In this document: piece after piece, positions 38,513-46,629 of the stretch
Layout of the letters: each line of letters begins with the position of its first letter
Numbering within the stretch: position 1 is the first letter of the stretch
Source of the DNA: Burkholderia sp. LMG 13014
GTDB taxonomy: Bacteria > Pseudomonadota > Gammaproteobacteria > Burkholderiales > Burkholderiaceae
NCBI RefSeq assembly: GCF_905232215.1
Contig: NZ_CAJNKE010000001.1
Span: forward strand, 1-64,000
Reading direction: 5' to 3'
Length of the DNA: 64,000 bases
Position numbers and translations under genes: made by a program
Notes under the pieces: generated by a model
Databases searched by the model: none
Told to the model about the DNA's origin: nothing
What the model saw: only the letters and a program-made list of their open reading frames with translations

Positions 38513-38549
38513 TCGGGGCCGGGCACGACGCATTCGCGCCCGGCCCCGA
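38513..38549 (+). terminator. Strong terminator after the acyl-CoA synthetase
   Basis: TCGGGGCCGGGC (38513-38524) pairs perfectly with GCCCGGCCCCGA (38538-38549) around a 13-base loop and is followed by TTTCT. It lies 10 bases after the stop. It may also stop transcription coming from the convergent hydrolase gene at 38609. Confidence 0.8.
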
Positions 38550-38608
38550 TTTCTCCTTGATGCCGCAATGCAGGTTTGCCCGCCGACCGGGGCGATCGAT
38601 CGCGCGTG

Positions 38609-39283
38609 TCAGTGACCGCGTACACGCAGGTGCCGGCCGAGGAACTCGACGGTGTGTCCGAAGGCCTGCGAAGCGCTCTCCTCGTGGTAATGAAGAGGGT
38701 CTCCTTCACGATCGAATCCGTCTCCGGTCGGGTAAAGGCGAATCTGTACAGACGCGGAACCATTGTCAACGGAGACCGGCTGCGAGGACGGACATTGCGG
38801 GTCCAGCGTGCCGCAATGCGCCAGCACCGGTCCGGTTCCGTCCTGCGGCGACACGGGTGTCGGCACGCCGTAATACACGACGCACGGTAGCGACATCTTG
38901 CGGGCTGCGGCGAGCGCAACCGCGCCTCCCCAGCCGTATCCAACGATTGCAATCTCGCCGGCGTGACCGATCGCGTCAGCGGCGGTCGCGACGAGCTCGG
39001 CCGCGGTGTCGACTCCGAGTGTCGCTGCGAGCTTGTTGCCACGCTGGTAGTCGTCGGCCGCATAGTGGTCAAGTTCGACTTCACGCTCGACCTGGTCGAA
39101 CAGTGCGGGCACGACCGTCAGATATCCTTCGGCGGCGTATCGTTCGGCGATGTTGCGCATGTCGGCGTTGACGCCGAATATTTCGTGTACCAGCACGATT
39201 CCGCCGACCGGTTTGTCGTCCGGCTCGGCGGACCATCCATTCATCGGTCCATGTGTGCTCACCAGCGTGATCCAGTGACTCAT
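38609..39283 (-). CDS. Dienelactone-hydrolase-family protein with altered catalytic residues
   Basis: A 224-residue alpha/beta-hydrolase of the dienelactone hydrolase family. The N-terminal VGGIVLVHEIFGVNADMRN contains the conserved glutamate (E34). The nucleophile elbow, normally GYC.GG, reads GYGWGG, so the cysteine is Gly117. The aspartate position is kept (D161 in GTLDPQ), but the catalytic histidine turn, normally GHGF, reads TGDGF (Asp188). Two of three triad residues are therefore changed. ATG 39283 has GAGG upstream. A CymR-type operator at 39346-39367 suggests it belongs to the cym/cmt regulon. It may bind rather than hydrolyse a ligand, or use other residues. Confidence 0.8.
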   Translation of the reverse strand: MSHWITLVSTHGPMNGWSAEPDDKPVGGIVLVHEIFGVNADMRNIAERYAAEGYLTVVPALFDQVEREVELDHYAADDYQRGNKLAATLGVDTAAELVATAADAIGHAGEIAIVGYGWGGAVALAAARKMSLPCVVYYGVPTPVSPQDGTGPVLAHCGTLDPQCPSSQPVSVDNGSASVQIRLYPTGDGFDREGDPLHYHEESASQAFGHTVEFLGRHLRVRGH

Positions 39284-39345
39284 CCATACCTCAGACAGTG
39301 CGATTGATCGGGAACATCCTGGAGGATTGTGATGCAACCTTCAAA

Positions 39346-39367
39346 AAATAAACAGTATAGTCTGTTT
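39346..39367 (-). promoter_or_regulatory. CymR-type operator before the hydrolase gene
   Basis: Arms AAATAAAC and GTCTGTTT are separated by six bases; the right arm is identical to the right arm of the cmt operator at 53914. It lies 63 bases upstream of the minus-strand hydrolase start. On the minus strand TTGAAC followed 17 bases later by CAAAAA precedes it and could be the promoter. Confidence 0.6.
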
Positions 39368-39390
39368 CTTTTTTTGCTGGCTTGTCCGAT

Positions 39391-42153
39391 TCAGTTCAAC
39401 AGCCCATAGGCGCGCGCCTTGGCGAGCGCCGCAGAGCGGTTTCGCACACCGAGCTTGCCGTAGAGGTTCCGGAGGTGCCATTTGACGGTCGGGAGGCTGA
39501 GCGAAAGCTGGTCCGCCAGCGTCTGGTTGCTCAGTCCTTCGTTGACGAGACGCAGGAGTTGGGTTTCGCGCGAGGTGAGCGGCTGGACCACATCGACGGG
39601 CCCGGCTGCCGAACTGAAGGCGCCGGTAACATCGCCGTCGTCATCGCTTTGCGATTGACCGCAAATTGCGTGAAGCCGGTCGAGAAAATCGATTTCGGCG
39701 GGGCGAATCAACGCGAAATCGCGAGCGCTCGCTTTGGCGATAAGCTTGCCGACGGCTCGTTGATACAGGATGAACGGATAGACGAGCGAGCCGGTGTGTG
39801 CCAGACCGATTGCGCGTGACAGTGCTCGCGTCGCTTCCCGCTTTCTTCCCGCGCGGGCATAGGCATCCATCGATGCGAGCAGGAGGGACACGCGATCGCT
39901 GGTGCGCCCTTGCGTGGTGGCGAGTCGCATTGCGGCATCGATCGTGTCATGGGCCTGTTTGAAAAGACCTTTCGCAATGGCCAGCTCGATACCGACGAGC
40001 AACCAGTCGCTGCGCTCGCGCATCCCTGTCGCGTGCGTGCGGTTGCCGGACTGAATGACCCGGCCGGCGAGTTCGATTGAATCGGTCTCGGCTTCGATGC
40101 CGGCATGCAGGCGTCGCCGGATGCGTTGCGCCGACAACACGGTCATGATGCGAGGTGCGTACCGGCGCGCAATTTCGTCAAGGGATGAATCAGTCGTGTC
40201 GGCGAATTCGCCATCCGGCTTCATGGCCACGCACGCGCCGAGCCCGAGTTCGGTGGTCATGGGAACGCCGTAATGATTGGCGGGCTGCATGCTGCGCTCG
40301 AGCGGCGGGCGTGCGTCGGCAAACTTGCCTTGATCGGTCAGCGCACGGGCATGCACGCTATCGATGATGGCCAGCACGGGAGAGCTTTCCCCGATTTCAG
40401 ACAGGACGCGGGCTCGCACGTTGCCCAGGATCCGGTCGGCGAGATCCGGTCGCGCGCGAGACAGGGCGAGGGCCGCGCGCAAAATGCCGATCCACGCGCG
40501 CAGGAAGATGCTGTGCGATCGTTCGATCGCGCCGTCCGCAGCATCCAGATGCCGCTCGCTTTCGGCCAGATCCCCGCGGTCCAGGGCAGCCAGGGCGGCC
40601 ACCGCAGTTACGGTGCCGACCTGAAGCGGGTCGTAGTGCCTGGTGTCGTTCAGCCACGCCAGCGCCTCGTCGTGAGCGGCGTCCAATGCATCCGTCGATA
40701 CCGCCAGCACGATTCTCAGGAAAGAGAGATCGGCCGTTTCGAGTGCGGCCGAAGGTGGGGCGGGATCTTCCGAGAGGCGCCGATCCAGCATTTCCAGTGC
40801 GGATCCCGCTTTTTCATACTGCATCAAATGGCACAAGGCCCAGACATACCAACCTTGTGCCTGAACCGGCAAATCGCCGCCGAGACTGAGCAATTTTTCA
40901 GTCCACTCGACGAACAATGACATTTGTCCGCAGTCTGCCGCGACGTGCCGAGCGATGCGACCGATCAGACTTTCGGCCCGTTTTACGTCCGGCGCCTCGA
41001 GTGCGCTCCCCAATGCCGACACGTAGTCCTTGCGATCCTCGTACCAGCGAGCCGCATTCTTCAATACCTCGGACCGGCGTGCGGGAGACAGGCGGTCTTT
41101 CGCTTCCTGCAGCAGGTACTCGCGAAGCAGCGTGTGCAAGCGAAACCATCGACGGCCGACGCCGATCGAAAAGATCAGCAGGTTGCGCTGCAGCAGGTCG
41201 TCCAGCCAGTCGCGAGCGTTAGGATTGCCCGTGATGAACTCCGCCAGCTCCACGTTGAATTCGCGCACGAGCGCGACCTCCATCAGGAAGTGCACCCGGG
41301 CGGGATCGATGATGGACAGGACGCGCTCGGTGAGCACGCGGGAAATGTCTTTCTGGTCACCGTTGAAATCACGCAGCGGCGTTGGCGGAAAGTGCGCCGA
41401 AGCGGTGTCGCAGGGAAACTGCTGCTGTTCCGACATCAGAACCTGGGCCAGGCGCACGGCCGCAGGCCACCCCTCGGTGTGCGCATGGATCTCCTGAACC
41501 GCCCTGTCGTCAAGCCCCGCGAATCCCGACAACGAGAACAGTTGTCTTGTCTCGTCGCGGTTGAAACCGAGTTGGTCGGGCCCAAGCAACAGACCATCCA
41601 CCTCGAGTTTCATCCGGACGAAATCGATGGGGAGGTTACGCACGCTGGAGACGACCAGGCGCACATCCGGCACGCGATGAAACGTCAGGCGTTCGATGAA
41701 GGCGGAGACCATCGGATCGATGCACACATCGAGGTTGTCGATGAACAGGATCGTGCGCCCGCGCAGCTGGCGCAGGTCGCCGACGATTGCCTCCAGCGCG
41801 TGATTGGGGTCAAGAATGTCGACCGGGTCCGCGACGGGACTGGCCGGCTGCGCATGCCGGTCGTCTGTCGTGTGCGACGCGTCCGTCAGGGCCTGTCGAA
41901 GGAGCGCCAGGACGGAGCGGACATCTCGCTCCCGCTCGTCGAGCGAGAGCCAAAGGCAACGCTCGTCGCCGGAGCGCAGCCAGCGGTAGATTGCACTCAA
42001 CAGGACCGTTTTCCCGTAACCGGGCGGTGCCGTGACCACCGTGAGGCGGGGAAGCGCCCGCGCGCGTAGCAGCGCAAACGCGCGGGTCGGCACGCGCTCG
42101 AAGCCGAAATCAGGGGGCGCAAGCCGTCCGCGGGACCAATTGTTCCAGTTCAT
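39391..42153 (-). CDS. Large LuxR-type (MalT/LAL-like) transcriptional activator
   Basis: A 920-residue regulator. The N-terminal STAND ATPase has Walker A APPGYGKT (residues 42-49) and Walker B TILFIDNLD. A TPR-rich middle follows, then a C-terminal LuxR helix-turn-helix (SRETQLLRLVNEGLSNQTLA, then SLSLPTVKWHLRNLYGKLGV). ATG 42153 is preferred; the frame could extend to TTG 42219 without a clear ribosome site. It is transcribed away from cymB and toward the hydrolase gene. LAL regulators are activated by small molecules, so it may add an inducer-dependent layer to the CymR circuit, but nothing in the sequence names its ligand. Confidence 0.87.
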   Translation of the reverse strand: MNWNNWSRGRLAPPDFGFERVPTRAFALLRARALPRLTVVTAPPGYGKTVLLSAIYRWLRSGDERCLWLSLDERERDVRSVLALLRQALTDASHTTDDRHAQPASPVADPVDILDPNHALEAIVGDLRQLRGRTILFIDNLDVCIDPMVSAFIERLTFHRVPDVRLVVSSVRNLPIDFVRMKLEVDGLLLGPDQLGFNRDETRQLFSLSGFAGLDDRAVQEIHAHTEGWPAAVRLAQVLMSEQQQFPCDTASAHFPPTPLRDFNGDQKDISRVLTERVLSIIDPARVHFLMEVALVREFNVELAEFITGNPNARDWLDDLLQRNLLIFSIGVGRRWFRLHTLLREYLLQEAKDRLSPARRSEVLKNAARWYEDRKDYVSALGSALEAPDVKRAESLIGRIARHVAADCGQMSLFVEWTEKLLSLGGDLPVQAQGWYVWALCHLMQYEKAGSALEMLDRRLSEDPAPPSAALETADLSFLRIVLAVSTDALDAAHDEALAWLNDTRHYDPLQVGTVTAVAALAALDRGDLAESERHLDAADGAIERSHSIFLRAWIGILRAALALSRARPDLADRILGNVRARVLSEIGESSPVLAIIDSVHARALTDQGKFADARPPLERSMQPANHYGVPMTTELGLGACVAMKPDGEFADTTDSSLDEIARRYAPRIMTVLSAQRIRRRLHAGIEAETDSIELAGRVIQSGNRTHATGMRERSDWLLVGIELAIAKGLFKQAHDTIDAAMRLATTQGRTSDRVSLLLASMDAYARAGRKREATRALSRAIGLAHTGSLVYPFILYQRAVGKLIAKASARDFALIRPAEIDFLDRLHAICGQSQSDDDGDVTGAFSSAAGPVDVVQPLTSRETQLLRLVNEGLSNQTLADQLSLSLPTVKWHLRNLYGKLGVRNRSAALAKARAYGLLN

Positions 42154-42545
42154 CGAGTTCAGTGCTTCCAGGCGTACGTCATTGACGTGGTTGCCGCGTA
42201 TGGGATGGATGCGGGTCAACCGCTCGGGTACCCCAGTTCAACTGCCGGACGGTCTTTCCATTTTGCGATGCACAAAACCGCGGGTGATATCTGCCGCTTG
42301 TGCGCCGCTGGTCAGATTCTGACCGCGCGTCACGACTTCAGGGCCCCGGGTTTTTCCTAGGTCCATACCCGTCCTTTGGGATGGGGATGTCAATCGAAGA
42401 CAAGGCTTTAAGCGTTCTGCAACGAAACGGCGGATATCGATCGTGCGAACCATCGAATCCTCCCGGCGGTTGCGGATGGGTTGGGAGTCGGCACATCCCC
42501 GTTCTCCGAATCCCGGGACATCTTGAAGCGGCACTATCTGGCACA
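42154..42545. other. Divergent intergenic region, LAL gene / cymB
   Basis: No gene is supported in this stretch. It must contain the promoters of the leftward LAL regulator and of the rightward cym operon, whose operator begins at 42546. No clear -35/-10 pair could be fixed for cymB. Confidence 0.4.
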
Positions 42546-42567
42546 AAAAAGACAGCTCAGTCTGTCT
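42546..42567 (+). promoter_or_regulatory. CymR-type operator of the cym operon
   Basis: Arms AAAAAGAC and GTCTGTCT flank six bases, followed by GTTTTA. Each arm differs by one base from the cmt operator arms at 53914. It ends 29 bases before cymB, which suits promoter occlusion by a TetR-type repressor. Confidence 0.7.
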
Positions 42568-42596
42568 GTTTTATTGAATCAAACTGGAGCGAGACG

Positions 42597-43355
42597 ATGA
42601 GACTTGAAGGCAAGGTGGCAATCGTAACGGGTGCGGCCACCGGTATCGGCAACGCGATCGCGAGGAAGTATGCCGCTGAAGGCGCGAAGATCGTGATCGC
42701 CGACGTGAAGGGGGCGGAATCGGCCGCCGCCGAATTCGGCCCGGGCGTTGCGCTCGGTGTTCAAGCGAATGTGGCCGATCCGGACAGCGTCCGGCAGATG
42801 GCAGCCGCGGCAGTGGAGCAGTTCGGGAAAATCGACGTGCTGGTCAACAACGCCGGCATCTTCACCGGACTCAACGGCATTCCGATGGAGTCGATCCCGG
42901 TCGAGGACTGGGATCGACTCTATGCGGTGAACGTCAAGGGCCCGTGGCTGTGCACGAGCGCGGTAGCGGCGGCGATGCGCGAAGGTGGCGGCGGCCGGAT
43001 CATCAATATCGCTTCGGTCATCGCGCATGTCGGCGTTCCGTTCATGCTGCATTACGTGTCGAGCAAGGGGGCCGTCGCGGCAATGACCCGTGCGATGGCA
43101 CGCGAATTCGCGGCGACGAAGAGCCGGATCCTGGTCAATTCGATCTCGCCCGGCTACACCCATTCGGCGAACGCGATCGCCAACGCCGGCCAGCATGAGC
43201 AATTCGAAGGGGTGGCTTCGCAGATGCGAACGATCGAGCGCCCGCAGCAGCCTGACGACATCGCCGGCGCGGCGCTCTGGCTTGCCAGCGACGAAGCGTC
43301 TTACATCAATGGCCAGAACGTCGTCGTGGACGGCGGCATTTTCATGAGTCTCTGA
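42597..43355 (+). CDS. cymB: p-Cumic alcohol dehydrogenase (SDR)
   Basis: A 252-residue classical SDR with TGAATGIGNAIARKYAAEG as cofactor motif, VNNAGIFTGLNG, the catalytic serine in NIASVIAHVG and the YxxxK motif YVSSKGA. In the p-cymene pathway it oxidises p-cumic alcohol to p-cumic aldehyde. It is the first gene of the operon, directly behind an operator for the CymR-like repressor. It is followed by an aldehyde dehydrogenase and the two-component methyl hydroxylase, the order known for cymBCAaAb. The substrate assignment comes from this context. Confidence 0.82.
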   Translation: MRLEGKVAIVTGAATGIGNAIARKYAAEGAKIVIADVKGAESAAAEFGPGVALGVQANVADPDSVRQMAAAAVEQFGKIDVLVNNAGIFTGLNGIPMESIPVEDWDRLYAVNVKGPWLCTSAVAAAMREGGGGRIINIASVIAHVGVPFMLHYVSSKGAVAAMTRAMAREFAATKSRILVNSISPGYTHSANAIANAGQHEQFEGVASQMRTIERPQQPDDIAGAALWLASDEASYINGQNVVVDGGIFMSL

Positions 43356-43402
43356 TCGTTTCTCGGAGGTTCACTACAGCAATCCATCGCAGAGCTAACG
43401 CC

Positions 43403-44887
43403 ATGAATGCAAACGTGCCGCACGTTGCGGACCCGACCCGTCTCAGGAACAAGAACTTGATTGGTGGCCAGTGGAAGGATGCGCTTTCCGGCCAGTCGAT
43501 CACCGTCGAGAACCCCGCGACCGAAGAGATCATCGCGGAAGTGCCTCGCGGCCAACAGGAGGACATCGACGCGGCCGTGAAGGTTGCGCGAACCACATTC
43601 GAGTCCGCCGCGTGGCGCAAGATCCGTCCGATCGATCGCGGCCGGATTCTGGAAAACATCGCTCGCAAGATCGAGGAACATGCCGACGAGCTGGTCTGGC
43701 TGGAGTCGGTGGACACCGGCAAGGCGATCTCGTTCGCGAAGGTCATCGATCTTCCGTCGACGGTTGACGTGTTTCGTTACATGGGCGGATGGTGCTCGAA
43801 GCTGAGTGGTTCGACGCCGCCGATCTCGTTCGACGGAAAGGAATACCACACGTATACGCGTCGGGAGCCGGTCGGGGTGGTCGGTGCGATCACGCCATGG
43901 AATTACCCGCTCGCGCTGGGAGCCTGGAAGATTGCATCGGCGTTGGCCGCGGGTTGCACGATGGTTCTGAAGCCCACCGAGCTGACGCCGCTCAGCACGC
44001 TTCGGCTGGCCGAGTTGTGCCTCGAAGCGGGATTGCCCGAAGGCGCGCTGAATATCGTCAACGGTTACGGCCATGAGGCTGGCGAGGCACTGGCGCGTCA
44101 CCCGGACGTCGACAAGATCACCTTCACCGGGTCGACGGCGGTGGGCAAGAAGATCGTCGAGTATTCGCTCGGAAACATGAAGCGCGTGACGCTGGAACTC
44201 GGCGGGAAATCGCCGAGCATCGTCTTCGACGATGCGGACCTGGATCAGGTCGCGCTTGGCGCCGCGTTAGCGGTGTTCTTCAACTCAGGCCAGATCTGCT
44301 TTGCCGCGAGCCGTCTGTTCGTGCAGGACAGCGTCTACGATCGCGTGGTCGAGGCGATCGCCGCGGTCGCATCGCAGTTCAAGGTCGGCAACGGCCAGGC
44401 AGCCGACACGATGCTCGGCCCGCTGGTGTCGCGCAAGCAGCAGGAGCGCGTGCTGGGTTACGTTCAGTCCGGCATCGAACAAGGCGCGAGCCTCGTGTGC
44501 GGCGGCCAGAAGGTGGGCGACAAGGGCTACTTCGTGCAGCCGACCGTGTTTGCCGATGCGAATCAATCGATGAAGATCGTGCAGGAGGAGATCTTCGGGC
44601 CGGTTGTCAGCGTCATCCGCTTCAAGGACGAGGCGGAGGCGATTCGCCTCGCGAACGATACGGAGTATGGGCTGGCGGCGAACATCTGGACGCGTGACAT
44701 CAAGAAGGCACATCGCGTGGCGCACCGGCTGCAGGCGGGTTCGGTATGGATCAACTGTCACGGCGTCATCGACCCGGCCGCGCCGTTCGGCGGGTTCAAG
44801 CAGTCCGGCTGGGGGCGTGAAGTATCGGAAGAGGGGCTGGCTGCGTATACCGAAACGAAGACGGTTTGCGCGTTGCTGGACGACTAG
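43403..44887 (+). CDS. cymC: p-Cumic aldehyde dehydrogenase
   Basis: A 494-residue NAD-dependent aldehyde dehydrogenase of the betaine-aldehyde-dehydrogenase class. The cofactor region is GAITPWNYPLALGAWKIA, the catalytic glutamate is in TLELGGKSP (about residue 265) and the nucleophile cysteine is in NSGQICFAASRLF (about 299). The C-terminal FGGFKQSGWGRE is intact. It would turn p-cumic aldehyde into p-cumate. It lies 47 bases after cymB and 50 before cymAa, consistent with one transcript. Confidence 0.83.
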   Translation: MNANVPHVADPTRLRNKNLIGGQWKDALSGQSITVENPATEEIIAEVPRGQQEDIDAAVKVARTTFESAAWRKIRPIDRGRILENIARKIEEHADELVWLESVDTGKAISFAKVIDLPSTVDVFRYMGGWCSKLSGSTPPISFDGKEYHTYTRREPVGVVGAITPWNYPLALGAWKIASALAAGCTMVLKPTELTPLSTLRLAELCLEAGLPEGALNIVNGYGHEAGEALARHPDVDKITFTGSTAVGKKIVEYSLGNMKRVTLELGGKSPSIVFDDADLDQVALGAALAVFFNSGQICFAASRLFVQDSVYDRVVEAIAAVASQFKVGNGQAADTMLGPLVSRKQQERVLGYVQSGIEQGASLVCGGQKVGDKGYFVQPTVFADANQSMKIVQEEIFGPVVSVIRFKDEAEAIRLANDTEYGLAANIWTRDIKKAHRVAHRLQAGSVWINCHGVIDPAAPFGGFKQSGWGREVSEEGLAAYTETKTVCALLDD

Positions 44888-44937
44888 TCGATAACCGATT
44901 TCCGGGCATTGTGTTTGGGCGGTTGAGGAGACCGATC

Positions 44938-46068
44938 ATGTGGGAATACATTAAGTACTACTTTGCACCGTTCGTGCAGGTGTTGGCGATCTGGGGTTTT
45001 TATCGGGGAGGCGACTTCACGTGGATTGCGATCGGCGCGTTTCCGGCCATCGCGATGCTTGACGCGCTGCTGCCGCTCGACCTGTCGGAGCGCAGGATGA
45101 AGAGTCACTTCTGGGCCTATCTGCCGGTCTGGATTGCGACGCTTCTGTTACCCGTCATGTACTTCGTCTTTGCATGGTCGGTCGGGCATCACGCGCTGAC
45201 TGCCCTGCAGATGGCGGGCGGTGTCGCAGGTCTGGCCTGGCTGTCGGTCGTGCCGGGCGTACCGGCGACGCACGAACTCTACCACTCGCGCGGGCGTCTC
45301 GCCCGTTTTGTCGGGCGCTACGGGCAGATCGCGTTTCTCGACTGCATGCGCATGGAAGTGCACGTGGTCGGCCATCACCGTGATGTGGGTACCGCGGAGG
45401 ACGTCGACACCGCGCGTCGCGGAGCGACCCTGTACCGCTTCGTCGTCCGGTCGATGTGGGAGTCGACCCGTCTCGAACTCAAGCTCGATGCCGACACGCT
45501 CGAGAAGCGCGGCTACTCGCGCTGGTCGATCCGTCACTCCCTGTGGCGAGCGATCCTTGCCGTCGTGGTGTTCGTCGGCATCATCCATGCAATCGGCGGC
45601 GTCAAGGCAGCAGGCCTGTGTTTCATCGCCATGGTGATCGCGCGTTTCTGGGTGGAGGCATTCAACTATTACCAGCACTTCGGTCAGACCCGGGTCGTCG
45701 GTACCCCCATCGAGAAGCGGCACGTGTGGAATCACTACGGCACGCTTTCCCGGTTGTACGCGTTCGAGATCACCAATCACGCCGAGCACCACCTGAATTC
45801 CTACCTCCCGTACTACAAGCTGGTCCCGGACAGGCAGGCGATCCTCATGCCGAGCATCATCGTCTGCTTCCTTTCGGGGTTCATTCCCCCGTTGTGGTAC
45901 AGCCGAATCATCAAGCCGGCGCTGCGTCGTTGGGATAACGAATTTGCGTCACCGGCAGAGCGTCGCCTCGCGATGGAGCAGAACCGTAGCGTTGGGTGGG
46001 AGGACTGGTTTGACGAGCCGCCGACCAAGCCGGGCAAGCCGACCACGACGGCATGGGCCGGCAGCTGA
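44938..46068 (+). CDS. cymAa: p-Cymene methyl-hydroxylase, membrane di-iron subunit
   Basis: A 376-residue integral-membrane di-iron oxygenase of the AlkB/XylM class. The eight-histidine signature is seen as THELYH (H112, H116), HVVGHH (H142, H146, H147) and NHAEHH (H281, H284, H285). Hydrophobic helices at about 10-35, 60-110 and 200-235 anchor it in the inner membrane. It hydroxylates the methyl group of p-cymene using electrons from the reductase encoded by cymAb. Here an isomerase-like gene is inserted between the two subunits. XylM enzymes are known to epoxidise styrene as a side activity, which is relevant to that insertion. Confidence 0.87.
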   Translation: MWEYIKYYFAPFVQVLAIWGFYRGGDFTWIAIGAFPAIAMLDALLPLDLSERRMKSHFWAYLPVWIATLLLPVMYFVFAWSVGHHALTALQMAGGVAGLAWLSVVPGVPATHELYHSRGRLARFVGRYGQIAFLDCMRMEVHVVGHHRDVGTAEDVDTARRGATLYRFVVRSMWESTRLELKLDADTLEKRGYSRWSIRHSLWRAILAVVVFVGIIHAIGGVKAAGLCFIAMVIARFWVEAFNYYQHFGQTRVVGTPIEKRHVWNHYGTLSRLYAFEITNHAEHHLNSYLPYYKLVPDRQAILMPSIIVCFLSGFIPPLWYSRIIKPALRRWDNEFASPAERRLAMEQNRSVGWEDWFDEPPTKPGKPTTTAWAGS

Positions 46069-46092
46069 GCGCGTACTGAACGGAGACTACCT

Positions 46093-46629
46093 ATGACGAC
46101 GACTCCCCATCTTGTGCAGAGCCAGACGAGAGACCTGCAGCGGCAAATGATCGGGCACGGCATGCTGATTCTGTTGATCGGCATGCTGGCCGGGATCGGG
46201 TTGCTGGTGAGCCTGATCGGCGGGCTGGAAACGTGGCCGGGCCGGCTCGTGTCGGTTCACCTGCCAGGAGGCAGCGACGCGTGGGTTCGATTCCACATCG
46301 GTCAATTGCTGAACGCCTTTCTGATCGTTCTGGTGGCGCTGACGCTGCCGGTGCTCGGCGTCGAGCCGCGGCTCGGGCGTCGTCTCGGATGGCTCATGGT
46401 CGGGACGGGCTGGGCGAACACGCTCTTCTACGGGGCCGCGCTGTTCGCGCCCAACCGTGCGCTTACCTTCGGCAATAACCGGCTGGGAGACGCGAACCTC
46501 GCTTCCTTCATCGGACTGGTTCCCGGTTTGGTATTCGCCATCATTTCCATCGTCGTTGTGCTCATCCTGGTCGGACTGTCGTTTCGACGCCCGGTGTGGC
46601 CGGCGACCCAAAAGATCAGTGGTGTTTGA
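46093..46629 (+). CDS. Styrene-oxide-isomerase (StyC)-like membrane protein
   Basis: A 178-residue protein with four hydrophobic helices. It matches the layout of styrene oxide isomerase along its length: MIGHGMLILL at the start, IGGLETWPG, then HLPGGSDAWVRFHIGQLLN, GWANTLFYGAALF and PNRALTFGNNRLG. The residues known from StyC for heme ligation and catalysis (His58, Asn64, Asn99, Tyr103) appear here as H68, N74, N109 and Y113, at a constant offset of ten. These enzymes turn aryl epoxides into aldehydes without cofactor turnover. It starts 24 bases after cymAa and its stop overlaps the cymAb start by one base. It is not part of the cym operon as I know it from P. putida. Confidence 0.83.
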   Translation: MTTTPHLVQSQTRDLQRQMIGHGMLILLIGMLAGIGLLVSLIGGLETWPGRLVSVHLPGGSDAWVRFHIGQLLNAFLIVLVALTLPVLGVEPRLGRRLGWLMVGTGWANTLFYGAALFAPNRALTFGNNRLGDANLASFIGLVPGLVFAIISIVVVLILVGLSFRRPVWPATQKISGV

